The translations under genes and the position numbers were made by a program. Shown piece by piece: positions 34,679 through 48,900 of a stretch of 64,000 nucleotides of DNA. The first letter of the stretch is position 1; each line of letters starts with the position of its first letter. Origin of the DNA: Adiantum capillus-veneris (Eukaryota > Streptophyta > Polypodiopsida > Polypodiales > Pteridaceae). The notes below the pieces were generated by a model that worked only from the letters and a program-made list of their open reading frames with translations, searched no databases and was not told the origin of the DNA. The stretch lies in assembly GCA_014529385.2 (NCBI GenBank), contig CM043945.1, positions 99,637,463-99,701,462 on the forward strand, read 5' to 3'.

Positions 34679-34680
<2 letters not shown>

Positions 34681-35905
34681 TGGTACTATAGGTATCTTGG
34701 CTATAATCCAATACAAACCACAACCCCAGAAAAAACCCCGCTTCTACCCCCCCCCCCCCACATTGATCTAGCCCGGAGGCTGATGGGACACTTTAAGTGA
34801 TACTACTCAAAATATGCCATATAAAGACAATGGGACCCGACCCTTGAATAATAAATGCTTCCCCTGGCGTGACGAGCGTGATTAAAATCTCTGTCCTCAT
34901 TACGCCGAGAAGGCGGCCTCTTCTCCCTGGCTATGGATCTCCCCTCTCATGGGTATCTGCGTACCGCTTGATGCTACCACACAGTCACAAGGGAGGGCGG
35001 CTCGGCTCACTCATTACTCCCGCTCCGAGGACTGGCAGTCCACCCTCTATTTAAACAGGTGAGGCGCACCTCTGCCCCTCACTTAGCTAGTGATTGTTTT
35101 GTTGTGTTTCTTACTGAGAAGATTTATTGCCTGCTTCACGAATAGAGCTATGGAGCTCACCACTCAAGTATCTCAGGTTTTTCTACCCTAAATTGCCTCG
35201 CTGCCGGTTATGTTGGAATTCTTTGCAATAAGCATTACTCTGCTATTTTGTTAACACAGTAGAAGAATGGTTTTCAATAACATTGTGGTGGTTGTTTTGC
35301 TCCTCGCGATCGTGACTGGTTTTTACAACTGTCGATGAATGTGGTTCTTGTACAGTGTGCGTATTACTCATGAACAATAGGTTATTATAGTATTTAGCAT
35401 GGAATATGTTGCTAAAAATGGTTGGCATCTAATGCTTGATTTCATTCGAGGTGAAAAAAAGGGGTTTCTTCCTACTGTTTCTTGAAAGGATATTGTGCGC
35501 ACCAGGGCTGTAGACTACTATATGATCATGTACCTTTGGATTTTTCAAAGCCGCTCCACGGTCTTACCGTTTGCAGACATTACCTAGTCTCGGCTTAACT
35601 GGGTTTTTCTTTAAAAAATGGGGTTAGTCTTGGACTTTGTAGCATCTCAGGCGCTGGGTACTTTGTAATATTGTGCGCTCACATTCTAAGTAGAGGGACA
35701 TCATTTACACTTGGCAATAAATCTGGGTATAACCCACCGTTTTGGGGTTGCTAATGGTTCATGAAATGATTCTCTATTCACTTTTTTTGAAGGTAAGTAT
35801 ATGGCAATTTTGGCTTACCATTAATATGGAAAGAAACCGAGCAAGAGCTCTGAAGTCACCAAGGCCTACACCTCATGAAGAATGCAACTTCCAATTGTGT
35901 CGGAA

Positions 35906-35966
<61 letters not shown>

Positions 35967-36110
35967 TATGGAGCCCGATTTACCCCTTGTAATTTTCTGT
36001 GGTAAAAGCGCACATTTGTAAGGCCCCCATTATGAAGAGAAGCCATTGTGCGTGAAGGAAAATCACTCACCGGAAATAAAAATTTTCATGGCCAAAATTC
36101 AAGGGCCACT
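34679..36110. other. Intergenic DNA; promoter-like patch and CT tract
   Basis: The GC-richer patch 34860-35100 contains CTATTTAAACAGG near 35049, which could be a TATA box of an LTR or promoter, but no gene follows. A CT tract of 26 repeats lies at 35909-35960. Nothing else is recognised. Confidence 0.35.
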
Positions 36111-36907
36111 TTAGTAATGATAAACGCCAAGCGTGCAAGTACTTCACATAAGCATAAGAGAGGGAAAGGTGCCACAAAGGAAAAAGAGAGATTTTACTAA
36201 AATTAAACATGTCATTTGCCAACGCATTTTGACTTATAGAGTCTCGTAAGAGCATTCCATGAATACAAAATTCTCTCTTTGAGGCTCTTGCTTATATAGG
36301 CACTTTGGAGGGAAAATTTGATGAGTACTTTTGGAGGGAAAACTTGGTGAGCACTTTATGAGGGAAAGTTAGTAATCTCTTGGAGGGAAATGTGGTTAGA
36401 TGAAACAATTTGATGGGCTTCACTCAAGTGTACTATGAGATAGGCTCTCCTCAAAGGAAGTGAGAAGGTTCTATCTTGGGAGTAACAAACCAATGCATGG
36501 ATTTATAGATATGGAATAAGGCACAAGTGGGTCATAAATGTAAGGTATAACCTATAGCTATTCTTTGAAATGCCCATCTATATGTATAAAAACATATAGT
36601 TTCTTAAAGTGAGGTTCCATCCACCACAAAAAAATGGTTCAAAGGGATAGAGTGTTTCATGAGTCGCAAGACACTTATTAAAATTTATGACCACAAAAGG
36701 AGAGACTAGATATCTTAAGGGTACTTTGATGTAATACCCCTTGTGATAGTATGGTAAAAATTATTAGTACTTCTTTCGAAGCATTGAGGGAGGAAAGGGG
36801 GATACTACTAAGGAATAAGATGTTATCACAAGTATGGGGTGAGAGGAGAGCAATCCATTTCTTGTAAAGAGAGGGGGAGGTGCGGCAGTGGGGGGGCGGG
36901 CGGGGAA

Positions 36908-36956
<49 letters not shown>

Positions 36957-39903
36957 TCTTGGGAGAGGGTTATATTCCTCTTTAGGTAAGCTGGGGTTAA
37001 CACTTTGCTAGCAAAATCATGAAATTGAGGAAAGTGGGTTGCTATGGTAGTAAATTGTGGTAGCAAATGTGATGATTGTATAATGTCTAGGTAGATTAAT
37101 AGGTCCCTTTTCTCCAAGGGCTAGATGTAAGATGGTATAACAATGGGAGTTTTAATGTGCGAGGAAAAATGCTAAGGCAAGTAAGAGATATTTAGTTCAA
37201 GGATGGGGAGAGGAGAAAGGGGACTTATCTTTAATAGCTTGGCACTATAACTTGACAATTTTATAGGTACATCAAAAGAACACGAATAACTAAGTGTGAG
37301 ATTTTTGCGATGCATAGGGTTTCTGGCTTCATGGATTTTATAGTGAAGGGTGCAATTTTTTGATATATATAGGGATAAAAATACCAAGGGGTCAAGTGAA
37401 CAAGGTGAAGGGCTAAGGGTTCATAAAAGGAACATAGGCGGCTTTTGAATTGAGCTCTAAATAATGAGTTGCCAAGGGATTGTGGATGGTGGAGACAAAA
37501 AAGGTGAGACGTTAGTGGTGAAGAGATTTAGTACAAAATTTTGAGTGTGTAGTATTGGGAGGTCCCGAACATAACAATGTTGTGTGTTTCATAGGATCAA
37601 GCTAGAATCTAAAAATAGGTTTGATAGGGTTTGAAATATACAATGTTGTCTTTGTGTTTTTGAAAGGGATTCAATTTGTGAGGAGGTTTGCCTCATTTGG
37701 ATCAAATTTAGCACACGGGGGAAAGTCCCACAAAGGATGGATGAAGGAGCCTTGTGAATTTTTGGAGATAAAGCTCAAAGATGTGGCTCACATAGGATAA
37801 TGAAGGACTTCTGTTCTAATTTGAAGACTATGGTTTTCATTGTTAAAGTTATGTGGCTCACAACTTGAATATCTAATTAGGGTGGCAATAAAGAGGTAAT
37901 AAACCACTTTAATTTGTTAGCCCAATTTTGAAGGAGAGGTCGAAATCTGCTAGGTTGTTGCAAGTAGTAAAGGCTCTTTGCCACAAATCCATAGAGAGGT
38001 TTGGTGTAGACTTTTAGCATGGTGTTGCGGGAATAGTTCCATGGTGGAACCTATTTTGCCATAGTAAAAGGGAGAGGGAGCATCTAAGGGTGGTATGGTT
38101 TGAAAAATTAAGAGGAAGAAACTTATGTTTTTTACCTTGCTTTGGGGAGATATTTGTAAAGGTTTCAAGAAAGTGAGAGAAAAACCACAGGTTTTTGAAA
38201 TGATGGAAGGAGAGTCTCTTGTAAAGAAGTCAAGTAGTGGTAGCAAGTGTCAAGGTTTTAAGATTCAAGGGAGAGGGATTGCATCACTATTAGTAAAAAG
38301 AGGAAGGGTTCAAGCCAAGCAAGTAACACACGGGCTTGTTCATGGATGCAACCGAGAACATACCACTTGCTAGAGGAAATGAGAAGTATGATGATAGTGT
38401 AAAACAAGATATTTTTGAGTGAGCAAAAACTTGATCGCTGTCACTCTACGATGACTCCCGGGTTAGTAGCAACAAGGAAAGTTTGCGTTCTTTTGTAGAC
38501 CCCTCAGACTCCAGACCCATGTCTAGATGCTTATTGGGAGCATGGTAGTTTTCAAAGGTGGCGTAGGGTAATTGGAGTGTGGATCCTTTAAGGGTAAGGA
38601 TGGAGATTTGAGTAGGGGAATTCGTCGAGGATGGCCTCAACTAAGAGAAGGGCCACTTGGTGGAGAGGAAGGCTTTTGCATAAACTTTTACAAAGAGGGC
38701 AATTATAAATAGGGCACAAGTGATGTAACGGCTTCATGAGTGCACATCATCACTGGTGTAAGGCAGGATTGTAGTGGGGTTGGACATGTCATGATGCTGT
38801 ACTTCCTAAAGCAAAGGTGATAGAGGGAAGAGGTTCCATGTGCCTAGAGTGAAGTAGAAGCGGGAGGAAGACTGTTAAGGGGCTTCTGCAATAGGATTGA
38901 TGGTGTAAATTGTAACAATATTCGAATCAGTCTTCACCATAGGTTCGCAATTCAAGGTTCATTGTGAGGGCCAAACTCAAAGGATTGTATCTTGCTATAT
39001 TTAGGAGTGACAGATCCACATAGCATAATTTGGAGTTTGGTAAAGATCGCATAAGATATGGAGAAAATTTAAAACAGAAGAAAATGGCATGAGGTAAACT
39101 TTGTTGGTGGTGGAGCTTGCATATATAGAAATATAAAGGCCTTGTTGCTCATCTCTAGGAGATTAGAGATCACCGATTAAGAGAGCTTGCTAGTAGTATG
39201 GTCTTGTACATAAGCGACTTCTTTCCAAACTAGAGATGGTTTGTTACTAAGGACGATTTGTTGTGATGGCTTGGCTTAGAAGACAACAATCCTCGAGTTC
39301 GAGCTCGTTTGGTGATGGTAAGGCCAGGTGGGCAAAAGGTATGCGCAAGCAAGGGGTTTATTGCAGCGAACCACCCCAAGGAAGGGGCTTATTGCAGTGA
39401 ACCACCCCAAGGGGACAATGGGTGACAGGGCCGACCTGGCACTGCTGGCGGCTAGTAGAGAAATGATTGGTCACTAAATGTGGAGGCATAGGCGTATATT
39501 GGCACCCACAGCTTAGTGGACAATCCATGGCTTTGATGGACGGTGGCACAAGGTATAGGGCCAAACGTTGGTTGGGAAGCGGGCAAAGATGCACAAAGTT
39601 CATTGGTGGTCTCCGACAGGGAAGACCATAGATTTGTATCGTTATGGAGGGCGTGAAGGGAGAAAAACAGGCTAGCACTCACAGGCTTAAAGGGGAGCAA
39701 AACATGGCAACATTCATAGGTGGAGATGCAACCTGCTGACCAACAAGCAGCCTTTTCCTCTCTGAAGGAGTCATCGAAAGAACTCGAGGAGAGCTTCACA
39801 CTCGGAAATGAAAAGGGCAGAGAGCAGGTTCTTCATAAGAAGCAACCATGTAGTAAAACGATGAGCAGGGAGAGAGCTAGCCATTGAGAAGAGGGGAAAT
39901 AGC

Positions 39904-39955
<52 letters not shown>

Positions 39956-40128
39956 GGGGGTAGCCACTTGGGTCCAAAGACACAGAGCTAAAGAGGAGAA
40001 AGGGATGTGAGTGACATGGCATGTATGGATGGTAGTTACCTAGCCATTAGGGGTGTTGAAGAGATGTTTTCTTGTTGGAGATTGTGATTATTGTTATGAA
40101 TATATTGTAAAGTAGGCAGAAAATTTGT
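36111..40128 (-). repeat. Giant inverted repeat, left arm (about 4.0 kb)
   Basis: This segment is the reverse complement of 41214-45202 along its whole length, with substitutions and small indels only. Anchors: minus-strand 37117 pairs with plus-strand 44235 (MEKRDLLIYLDIIQSSHLLP in both), 38246 with 43117, 38640 with 42723 and 39678 with about 41643. The sums of paired coordinates stay near 81,340. A GA tract at 36911-36953 matches the CT tract at 44408-44442, and that at 39903-39953 matches 41390-41417. Peptides of 60-115 residues are shared by both arms, but none belongs to a family I know and most are interrupted. Confidence 0.93.
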
Positions 40129-41213
40129 CTCCCTATCTCTTCTCATACCCTTCGTTCATAATTCAGACTGCGATCCTCTGTTTAGCTTATGGGTTTCTCT
40201 CTCTACTTCAAGCCCATTTGCCTCTCTCTCTCTCTCTCTCTCCCTCCTGTGCGTACGCTATCTCTGTCTTTTTGTGATGGTGCACATCGTTGCCTCCCTA
40301 AACAAGATTCTGCTCTTGACGTAGTTTCCTTCATGGATTCCAAGTGTTGCGCCATCAAATGAAGCCTTCAACGAGGAAAATCTGTTGAGTTAGAGACACG
40401 ATACCAGCAGTTATGCTACAATTGTCTTTGCTGGTGGTCATCCCTCCTCAAACCTCTCTCTTAAAGACCCCCTTCACCATTAATCCTCTTCCCTTGCTCG
40501 ACAAACCCTGTGGTGCATTTTTCTCTTCGAGCTCAAGCTTGCAAGGAAAGTTCACTTTGGCTGCATATGCTCCTAAAATCATTGGCAAATCCCAATCTTG
40601 GATGTCCTTGTTTCCCTCAGGAAGCTAGATATCTTACCAGTGCCGTCCACCTTCTGTTGGAGTCTTGAGAAGGAATAGCTTGAAGCACACTCTCAGGTAT
40701 TCTCTAGGCTTCATCCTAGGCTTTGTGATTATGACCTGCAACCATGGCTTGCATTATGTTGGCCCAATAACCTTGGCGAATCTTCTCCCAAGCACCACAT
40801 GTGCACTTTGCATCTTATCCTTATGGTGGAGGTTTGCTATGGGCTCCACTGGCTAATAAACCCGAATGGCTATCTAGCTCAAACTCCATCAACCCACAAT
40901 ACTCTCATTTTGGGCCCCTGTTACTGATGCTTTTAGCAATAGATCTATGTTTTATCCTCACCATCTTACTTTCCCCATACATTTTGGCATGGTGCTAGAG
41001 TTATCGACCGTGGTTTTACCATACTGTGCACCACAAACCCCATTCTCAACCTTGCATCCCTTTTCAAACATGACTCTGCTATCAAAGGTCTACATGTAAC
41101 CAAAATACTCCTTGATTCATGCCTACCTATAGGCTATGGAACTAGAATCTTTTCACAGCTTGGATAAAATCATTTCCAAAACATAACCCATTACTCAAGT
41201 GTCAACCCATTAC
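40129..41213. other. Spacer of the giant inverted repeat (1.1 kb)
   Basis: Unique within the window. A short CT tract lies at about 40221-40241. Plus-strand frames of 63-71 codons (for example 40413-40628) have no recognised domain. If transcribed, this would be the loop of a very long hairpin. Confidence 0.7.
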
Positions 41214-41384
41214 ACAAATTTTTTGCCTACTTTACAATATATGCCTAGCAGTAATCACAATCTCCAACAAGCAAACATCTCTTCAACACCCCTAATGGCT
41301 AGGTAACTACCATCCATACATGACATTTCACTCACATCCCTTTCTCCTCTTTAGCTCTGTGTCTTTGGACCCAAGTGGCTACCC

Positions 41385-41420
<36 letters not shown>

Positions 41421-44406
41421 TATTTCTGCTCTGCTCAATGGCTAGTTCTCTCCCTACTCATCGTTTTACTACATGGTTGATTCTTATGAAGAACCTGCTC
41501 CCTGCCCTTTTCATTTCCAGGTGTGAAGCTCTCCTAGAGTTCTTTCAATGACTCTTTCAGGGAGGAAAAGGCGGCTTGCTGGTCAACACGTTGCATCTCC
41601 ACCTATGAACGTTGCCCTATTTTGCTCCCCTCTAAGCCTAGTGCTAGCCTGTTTTGCTCCCTTCACGCCGTCCATAGCGATACAAATCTATGGTCTTCCC
41701 TGTCGGAGGCCACCAGTGAACTTTGTGCATCTTTTCTCGCTTCCCAACCAACGTTTGACCCTATACCTTGTGCCACCGCCCATCAAAGCAATGGATTGTC
41801 CACTAAGCTGTGATATACGCCTATGCCTCCAATCATTTCTCTACTAGCCGCCAGGAATGCCAGGTCGGCCCTGTCACCCGTTGTCCCCTTGGGGTGGTTC
41901 ACTGCAATAAGCCCCTTCCTTGGGGTGGTTCGCTGCAATAAACCCCTTGCTTGCGCATACCTTTTGCCCACTTGGCCTTACCATCAGCAACGAGCTCGAA
42001 CTCGAGGATTGCCGTCTTCAAAGCCAAGCCACCAAAACAATCGTCCTTAGTACAAACCATCTCTAGTTTGGAAAGAAGTTGCTTATGTACAAGATCATAC
42101 TACTAGCAAGCTCTCTTACTCAGTGATCTCTAATCTCCTGAGATGAGCAACAGAGCCTTTATATTTCTATATATGCAAGCTCCACCACCAACAAAGTTTA
42201 CCTCATGCCATTTTCTTCTGTTTTAAATTTTCTCCAGATCTTATGGGATCCTTACCAAACTCCAAGTTATGTTATGTGGATCTGTCACTCCTAAATATAG
42301 CAAGATACAATCCTTTGAGTTTGGCCCTCTCAATGGACCTTGCATTGCGAACCTATAGTGAAGACTGATTAGAATACTGTTACAGTTTACACCATCAATC
42401 CTACTGCAGAAGCCCCTTAACAGTTTTCCTCCCGCTTCTACTTCACTCTAGGCACGTGGAACCTCTTCCCTCTATCACCTTTGCTTTAGGAAGGACATCA
42501 CCATGACATGCCCAACCCCTCTACAATCCTGCCTTACACCAGTGATTATGTGGAGTCATGAAGCCGTTACATCACTTGTGCCCTATTTATAATTTCCCTA
42601 ACCAACCCCACTACAATCCTGCCTCATGAAGCTGTTACATCACTTGTGCCCTGTTTATAATTGCCCTCTTTGTAAAAGTTTATGCAAAAGCCTTCCTCTC
42701 CACCAAGTGGCCCTTCTCTTAGTTGAGGCCATCCTTGACGAATTCCCCTACTCAAATCTCCATTCTTACCCTTCAAGGATCCACATTCCCATTACCCTAC
42801 GCCACCTTTGGAAACTGCCATGCTCCCAATAAGCATCTAGACATGGGTATGGAGTCTGAGGGGTCTACAAAAGACCGCAAACTTTCCTTGCTGCTACTAA
42901 CTCGGGAGTCATCATAGAGTGACACCGATCAAGTTTTTGCTCGCTCAAAAAAATCATGTTTTACACTATCTTCATACTTCTCATTTCCTCTAGCAAGTAA
43001 TATGTTCTCGGTCGCATCCATGAATAAGCCCGTGTGTTACTTGCTTGGCTTGAACCCTTCCTCTTTTTACTAGTAGTGATGCAATCCCTCTCCATTGAAT
43101 CTTAAAACCTTGGCACTTGCTACCACTACTTGAATTCTCTACAAGAGACTCTCCTTCCATCATTTCAAAAACCTGTGGTTTTTCTCTCACTTTCTTGAAA
43201 CCTTTACAAATATCTCCCAAAAGCAAGGTAAAAAACATAAGTTTCTTCCTCTTAATTTTTCAAACCATACCACCCTTAGATGCTCCCTCTCCCTTTTACT
43301 ATGGCAAATAGGTTCCACCTTGGAACTATTGCCGCAACACCATGCTAAAAGTCTACGCCAAACCTCTCTATGGATTTGTGGCCAAGAGCCTTTACTACTT
43401 GCAACAACCTTGCAGATTTTGACCTCTCCTTAAAAATTGGGCTAACAAATTATAGTGCTTTATTACCTCTTTATTGCCACCCTAATACAATATTCAAGTT
43501 GTGAGCCACATAAATTTAACAATGAAAACCATACTCTTTGAATTAGAACAAAAGTCCTTCATGTATCCTATGTGAGCCACATCTTTGAGCTTTATCTCCA
43601 AAAATTCACAAGGCTCCTTCAACCACCCTTTTTGGGACTTTCACCCGTGTGCTAAATTCACTGCAAATGAGGCAAACCTCCTCACAAATTGAATCCCTTT
43701 CAAAAACACAAAGACAACATTATATAATTCAAACCCTATCAAACCTATTTTTATTGATCCTATGAAACACAACATTGTTACGTTTGGGACCTCCCAATAC
43801 TACACACTCAAAACTTTGTACCAAACCTCTTCACCACTAACCTCTCACTTTTTTGTCTCCACCATATACAATCCCTTGGCAACTCAGTATTTAGAGCTCA
43901 ATTCAAAAGCCACCTATGTTTGCTTTATGAACCCTTAGCCCTTCACCTTGTTCACTTGACCCATTGGTATTTTAATCCCTATATATTTCAAAAAATTACA
44001 CCCTTCACTATAAAGTCCATGAAGCCATAAACCCTATGCATCGCAAAAATCTCACACTTAGTTATTTGTGTTCTTTTGATGTACCTATAAAATTGTCAAG
44101 TTATAGTGCCAAAGCTATTAAAGATAAGTCCCCTTTCTCCTCCCCCCATCCTTGAACTAAATATCTCTTACTTTTCTTAGCATTTTTCTTGGCACATTAA
44201 AACTCCCAATGTTATACCATATTACATCTAGCCCTTGGAGAAAAGGGACCTATTAATCTACCTAGACATTATACAATCATCACATTTGCTACCACAATTT
44301 ACTACCATAGCAACCCACTTTCCTCAATTTCATGCTTTTTCTAGCAAAGTGTTAACCCGAGCTTACCTAAAGAGGAATATTACCCTCTCCCAAGGGTATC
44401 GCTCCA

Positions 44407-44446
<40 letters not shown>

Positions 44447-45202
44447 CCGCCCGCCCACCCGCCCCTCCCCCTCTCTTTACAAGAAATGGATTGCTCTCCT
44501 CTCACCCTATACTTGTGATAATATCTTACTGCTTAGTAGTATCGCCCTTTTCTCCCTTAATGATTCGAAAGAAGTACTAATAATTTTTACCATACTATCA
44601 CAAAGGGTGTTACATCAAAGTACCCTTAAGATATCTAGTCTCTCCTTTTGTGGACATAACTTTTAATAAGTATCTTGCGACTCATGATACACTCTATCCC
44701 TTTGAACCATTTTTTTGCGTGGATGAAACCTCACTTTAAGAACCTATATGGTTTTATACATATAGATGGGCATTTCAAAGAATAGCTATAGGTTATACCT
44801 TACATTTATGACCCACTTGTGCCCTTATTCCATATCTATAAATCCATGCATTGGTTTGTTACTCCCAAGATAGAACCTTCTTACTTCCGTTGAGGAGAGC
44901 CTATCTCATAGTACACTTGAGTCAAGCCCATCAAATTGTTTCACCTAAACCACATTTCCCTCCAAGAGCTTACCAACTTTCCCTCATAAAGTGTCACCAA
45001 ATGTTTCCTCCAAAGTGCCTATATAAGCAAGAGTCTCAAAGAGAGAATTTTGTATTCATGGAATGCCCTGATGAGACTCTATAAGTTGAAACACGTTGGC
45101 AAATGCCATGTTTTAGTAAAATCTCTCTTTTTCTTTTGTTGGATTCCTTCCCTCTCTTATGCTTATGTGAAATACTTGCACGCTTGGCTTTGACCATTAA
45201 TA
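41214..45202 (+). repeat. Giant inverted repeat, right arm (about 4.0 kb)
   Basis: Partner of 36111-40128. The outer boundary is at about 45202, where CACGCTTGGC...ATTAATAA stops matching the left arm (36111-36135). The inner boundary is at ACAAATTTTTTGCC (41214). The arms look roughly 90 percent alike by eye, so the duplication is not very recent or conversion between arms is weak. One small plus-strand tandem duplication (CCTCATGAAGC.., about 42530-42650) is present only in this arm. Confidence 0.93.
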
Positions 45203-45239
45203 ATTTTTTTCCTTCGCAGGAATATTCATTTTCGCCGAA

Positions 45240-45802
45240 ATATTATGGCCAACGGTGTCCGGAAAGTGGTCGGAAAACGATCGATTGGTTGGCAGGTGGC
45301 CGGTAGTCAATGGCCGGGTGGCCGGTGGTCGGAAGTCAATAGCTGTTGGTTGGTGGTCGAATTCAAAAGTGGACTTGTCTTCTCAAGGGCGGCCACACAT
45401 GGACGGATTGGAGGGTCCGATTTGGACTTATCTACACAAGGGCGGCTACACATGGCTGCCTCTCATGAGAGAGGGAAGCCCTTTTGGCCTATAAAAGGAG
45501 GCCATTTCTACACACATTTCATAGTGTGAAGTTGATGCAACAAGGTGGGTGTGAGGTGGTGAGAGGGAAGCAAGGCGGGATCTCTATTAAGGGTATAATC
45601 CCTTTGTAAACTACTTCTTGTTTTGAAGTACTAAAGCCATTGAATGGCTGCTTTCCCGTGGACGTAGCCCACATTGGGTGAACCATGTATATCGTGTGTA
45701 TTCTCTCTCTCTCTCTACTCTATAATCTCTTGTGTGTGAAATCTCTCTCTCCATTAAGTAATCTACTCAAGTATCTATTTAGCTACGTATTATTTCCTAA
45801 CA

Positions 45803-45868
<66 letters not shown>

Positions 45869-45880
45869 GCAAGTGGCTCT
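45240..45880 (+). repeat. LTR-like sequence with TATA box (probable solo LTR)
   Basis: CTATAAAAGGAGGCC (about 45489) is followed by CCCGTGGACGTAGCCCACATTGGGTGAACC near 45655-45690. That arrangement, a TATA box then a GTGGACGTAGCC..TTGGGTGAACCA patch about 170 bases later, is typical of the R-U5 part of plant copia LTRs. Upstream, 45245-45360 is a low-complexity GTGGCCGGTGG-type repeat. A CT/CA compound microsatellite lies at 45804-45864. No primer site or second LTR is seen, so a solo LTR or fragment is most likely. Confidence 0.45.
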
Positions 45881-45959
45881 CGCTCTGTCTTGCGTGGTCT
45901 ATAGTCTGTAGAACCCTGAGGTCCACACCTCACTAAGAGGGAAGCACCCAATCATATGA

Positions 45960-48900
45960 AGATGTCGACCAACACATTCCCAAAAATAGCATAGGTTTTG
46001 GAGGAAGAACTTGCTTCACATTCACTAAAAACAGCCCACAACTTCTTGGCCTTGGACCTCTTGGACATATGTCGCACTCAATGTGTATCGATGAACAATG
46101 ATCATAACAGCAAGCTCCTCAAGCATAGGTAATTTCATCCAGAGGGATGTCCTTGCTTCGGACCTATTGAAAACAGCCTACTGCTTCCTTGCCCTACCCT
46201 TTTTGCGTTTTCTCAAGTACACATTTCACGTACATGCACTTGCTTTGCATTCGTTTTGGAAACATCCCACAACTTCCTCCCCCGGAGCCCTTCTTGGAAC
46301 TATGCCACAAGCCACGATCAATGTACTCCAAGAGATGACATTCTAGACTGCAAGCTCCTCAAGCAACTTTTTCCCTTTAGCGTTGATGTCGAGCAATGCA
46401 TTCCCAAAAACAACATAGTTGATTGCATTTGGAGGAACACGCTTTCTTTGCATCCATTAAAATAGCCCATAACTGCTTGGCCTTGCCCCTCTTGGACATA
46501 TGCCGTAGTCAATGTGTATCGACGGACGGTGATCCAGACAACAAGCTCCTTAAGCATAGGTAATTGCATCCAGAGGGATGCCCCCTCTTGCTTCCTTGCC
46601 CTACCTTTCATGGGCATATGCCGCAATCAATGCACTCAAGAAGATGACATTCTCAATTGATATTTCCTTAAGTGCTTTTTGTGCTTTCTCAAGTACACCA
46701 CATAAATGGACTCCAAAAGATGACGTTCCAAACTTGAAGCTCCTCAAGTAACTTCTTCCCTTAAGTGTTGGTGTTGATCAATGCATTCCCAAAAACAATA
46801 GACATGATTGCTTGGACATAGCTGCAATCAATGCGTATTGATGGATGATGATCCGGACAGCAAGCTCCTGAAGCATAGGTAATTGCATCCAAAGGGATGC
46901 CCTTGCTTCAGACCCACTCAAAATAGCCTACTGCTTCCTTGCCCTACCTTTCATGGGCTTATGCCGCAACCATAGCACTCAAAGATGACATTCTTGATTG
47001 AAAGGCTCCTTAAGCACTTTATGCGCTTTCTCAAGTACACCACATTTTGCATACATGCACTTGCTTCGCATTTTGTTTGAAAACATCCAACCTTCCTCCC
47101 CATGCCCTTCTTGGAACTATGATCAATGCACTCCCGGAGATGTCATTCCAGGCTAGAAGCTCCTCAAGAAAGTTTTTCCCTTAAGCATAGATGTCGAACA
47201 TGAATCCCAAAAAAAACATACGTAATTGCATTTTTGGAGGAGGACACTTGCTTTGCATCCACTAAAAACAGCCCACAACTTCTTGGTCTTGCCCCTCTTG
47301 GACATATGCCACAATCAATGCATACCAACGGACGATGATCCGGACAGCAAGTTTCTCAAGCATAGGTAATTGCATCTAGAGGTTTTGGACCCGTTGAAAA
47401 TAGCCTATTTCTTCCTTGCCCTACCTCTCATGGACATATGCCACAATCAACGCACTCAAGGAGATGACATTCTTGACTAAGAGTTCCTAAAGAGCTTGTT
47501 GTGCTTTCTCAAGTCCATCACATTTCGCGTACATGCACTTGCTTTGCATCCATTTTGAAAACAGCCCACAACTTCCACCCCGTGCCCTTGTTGGAACTAT
47601 GCCACAATCAATGCACTCCAAGATATGACATTCCAGACTGCAAGCTCCTCAAGCAAATTTTTCCCTTACGTGTAGATGTCCACCAACTCATTCCCAAAAA
47701 CAACATAGATGATTGCATTTTAAGAGATGCCTTCTCTCTACATTTTCTGAAAATAGCATAGAGCTAACCCTTGCCCTCAAGATGCAAGCAATTGTAATTG
47801 CATGTGGAGGGACACCCTTGCTTCACATCCACCAAAAACAACCCAGAGCTTCTTGGCCATACCCAAGTTCGGAATACCCGGCAAACGACTTCCTTCCCCT
47901 TGCCTTTTTGGAACTATGTCACAATGAATTCACTCAAGAGGTGACGTTTCATACTGGAAACTCCTGAAGCAACTTATTCCCTTAAGCGTAGATGTCGACC
48001 AACACATTCCCAAAAACAACAGACATGATTGCATTTGGAGGAACACATTTGCTTCGCATCCACTGAAAACAACCCACAATTTCTTGGCTTTGCCCCCCTT
48101 GGACATATGCCGCAATCAATGCGTATCGACGGACGATGATCCAAATAGCAAGCTCCTGAAGCATTGGTAATTGCATCCATAGAGATGCCCTTGCTTCAGA
48201 CCCGCTGAAAACAGCCTATTGCTTCCTTGCCCTACCTTTCATGGGCACATGCCACAATCAATGCACTCAAGCAGATGACATTCTTGACTGACAACTCCTT
48301 AAGCGCTTTTTGCGCTTTCTCATACACTTGCTTCACATCCGTTTTGAAAACAACCCACAACTTCCTCCCTGTGCCCTTCTTGGAACTATGCCACAGGCCA
48401 CAATCAATGCACTCCAAGAGATGACATTCCAGACTGGAAGCTCCTCAAGAAACTTTTTCCCTTCAACGTAGATGTTGACCAACGGAGTCCCAAAAACAAC
48501 ATAGGTGATTGCATTTGAAGGGCTTTGCATCCACTAAAAACAGCCCACAACTTCTTGGCCTTGCCCCTCTTGGACACATGCCGCAATCAATGCGTACCAA
48601 CAGACGATGATCCGGACAGCAAGCTCCTCAAGCATAGGTAATTGCATCTAGAGGGATACCGTTGCTTAGGACCGGCTGAAAACAGCCCGTTGCTTCCTTG
48701 CCGTACCTTTCATGGGCATGTGCCGCAATCAATGCACTCAAGGAGATCAATCTTGACTCACAATTCCTAAAGAGCTTTTTGCACTTTCTCAAGTACACCA
48801 CATTTTGCTTACATGCACTTGCTTCGCATTCGTTCTAAAACAGCCCACAACTTCATTCCCCCTGGCCTTCTTGGAACTATGCCACAATTGATGCACTCCA

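Noticed and set aside
36764-44666. Peptides shared by both palindrome arms as evidence of a conserved gene
   Set aside because: Similarity follows directly from the arms being copies; frames are interrupted at different places and contain CT-derived Ser-Leu runs.
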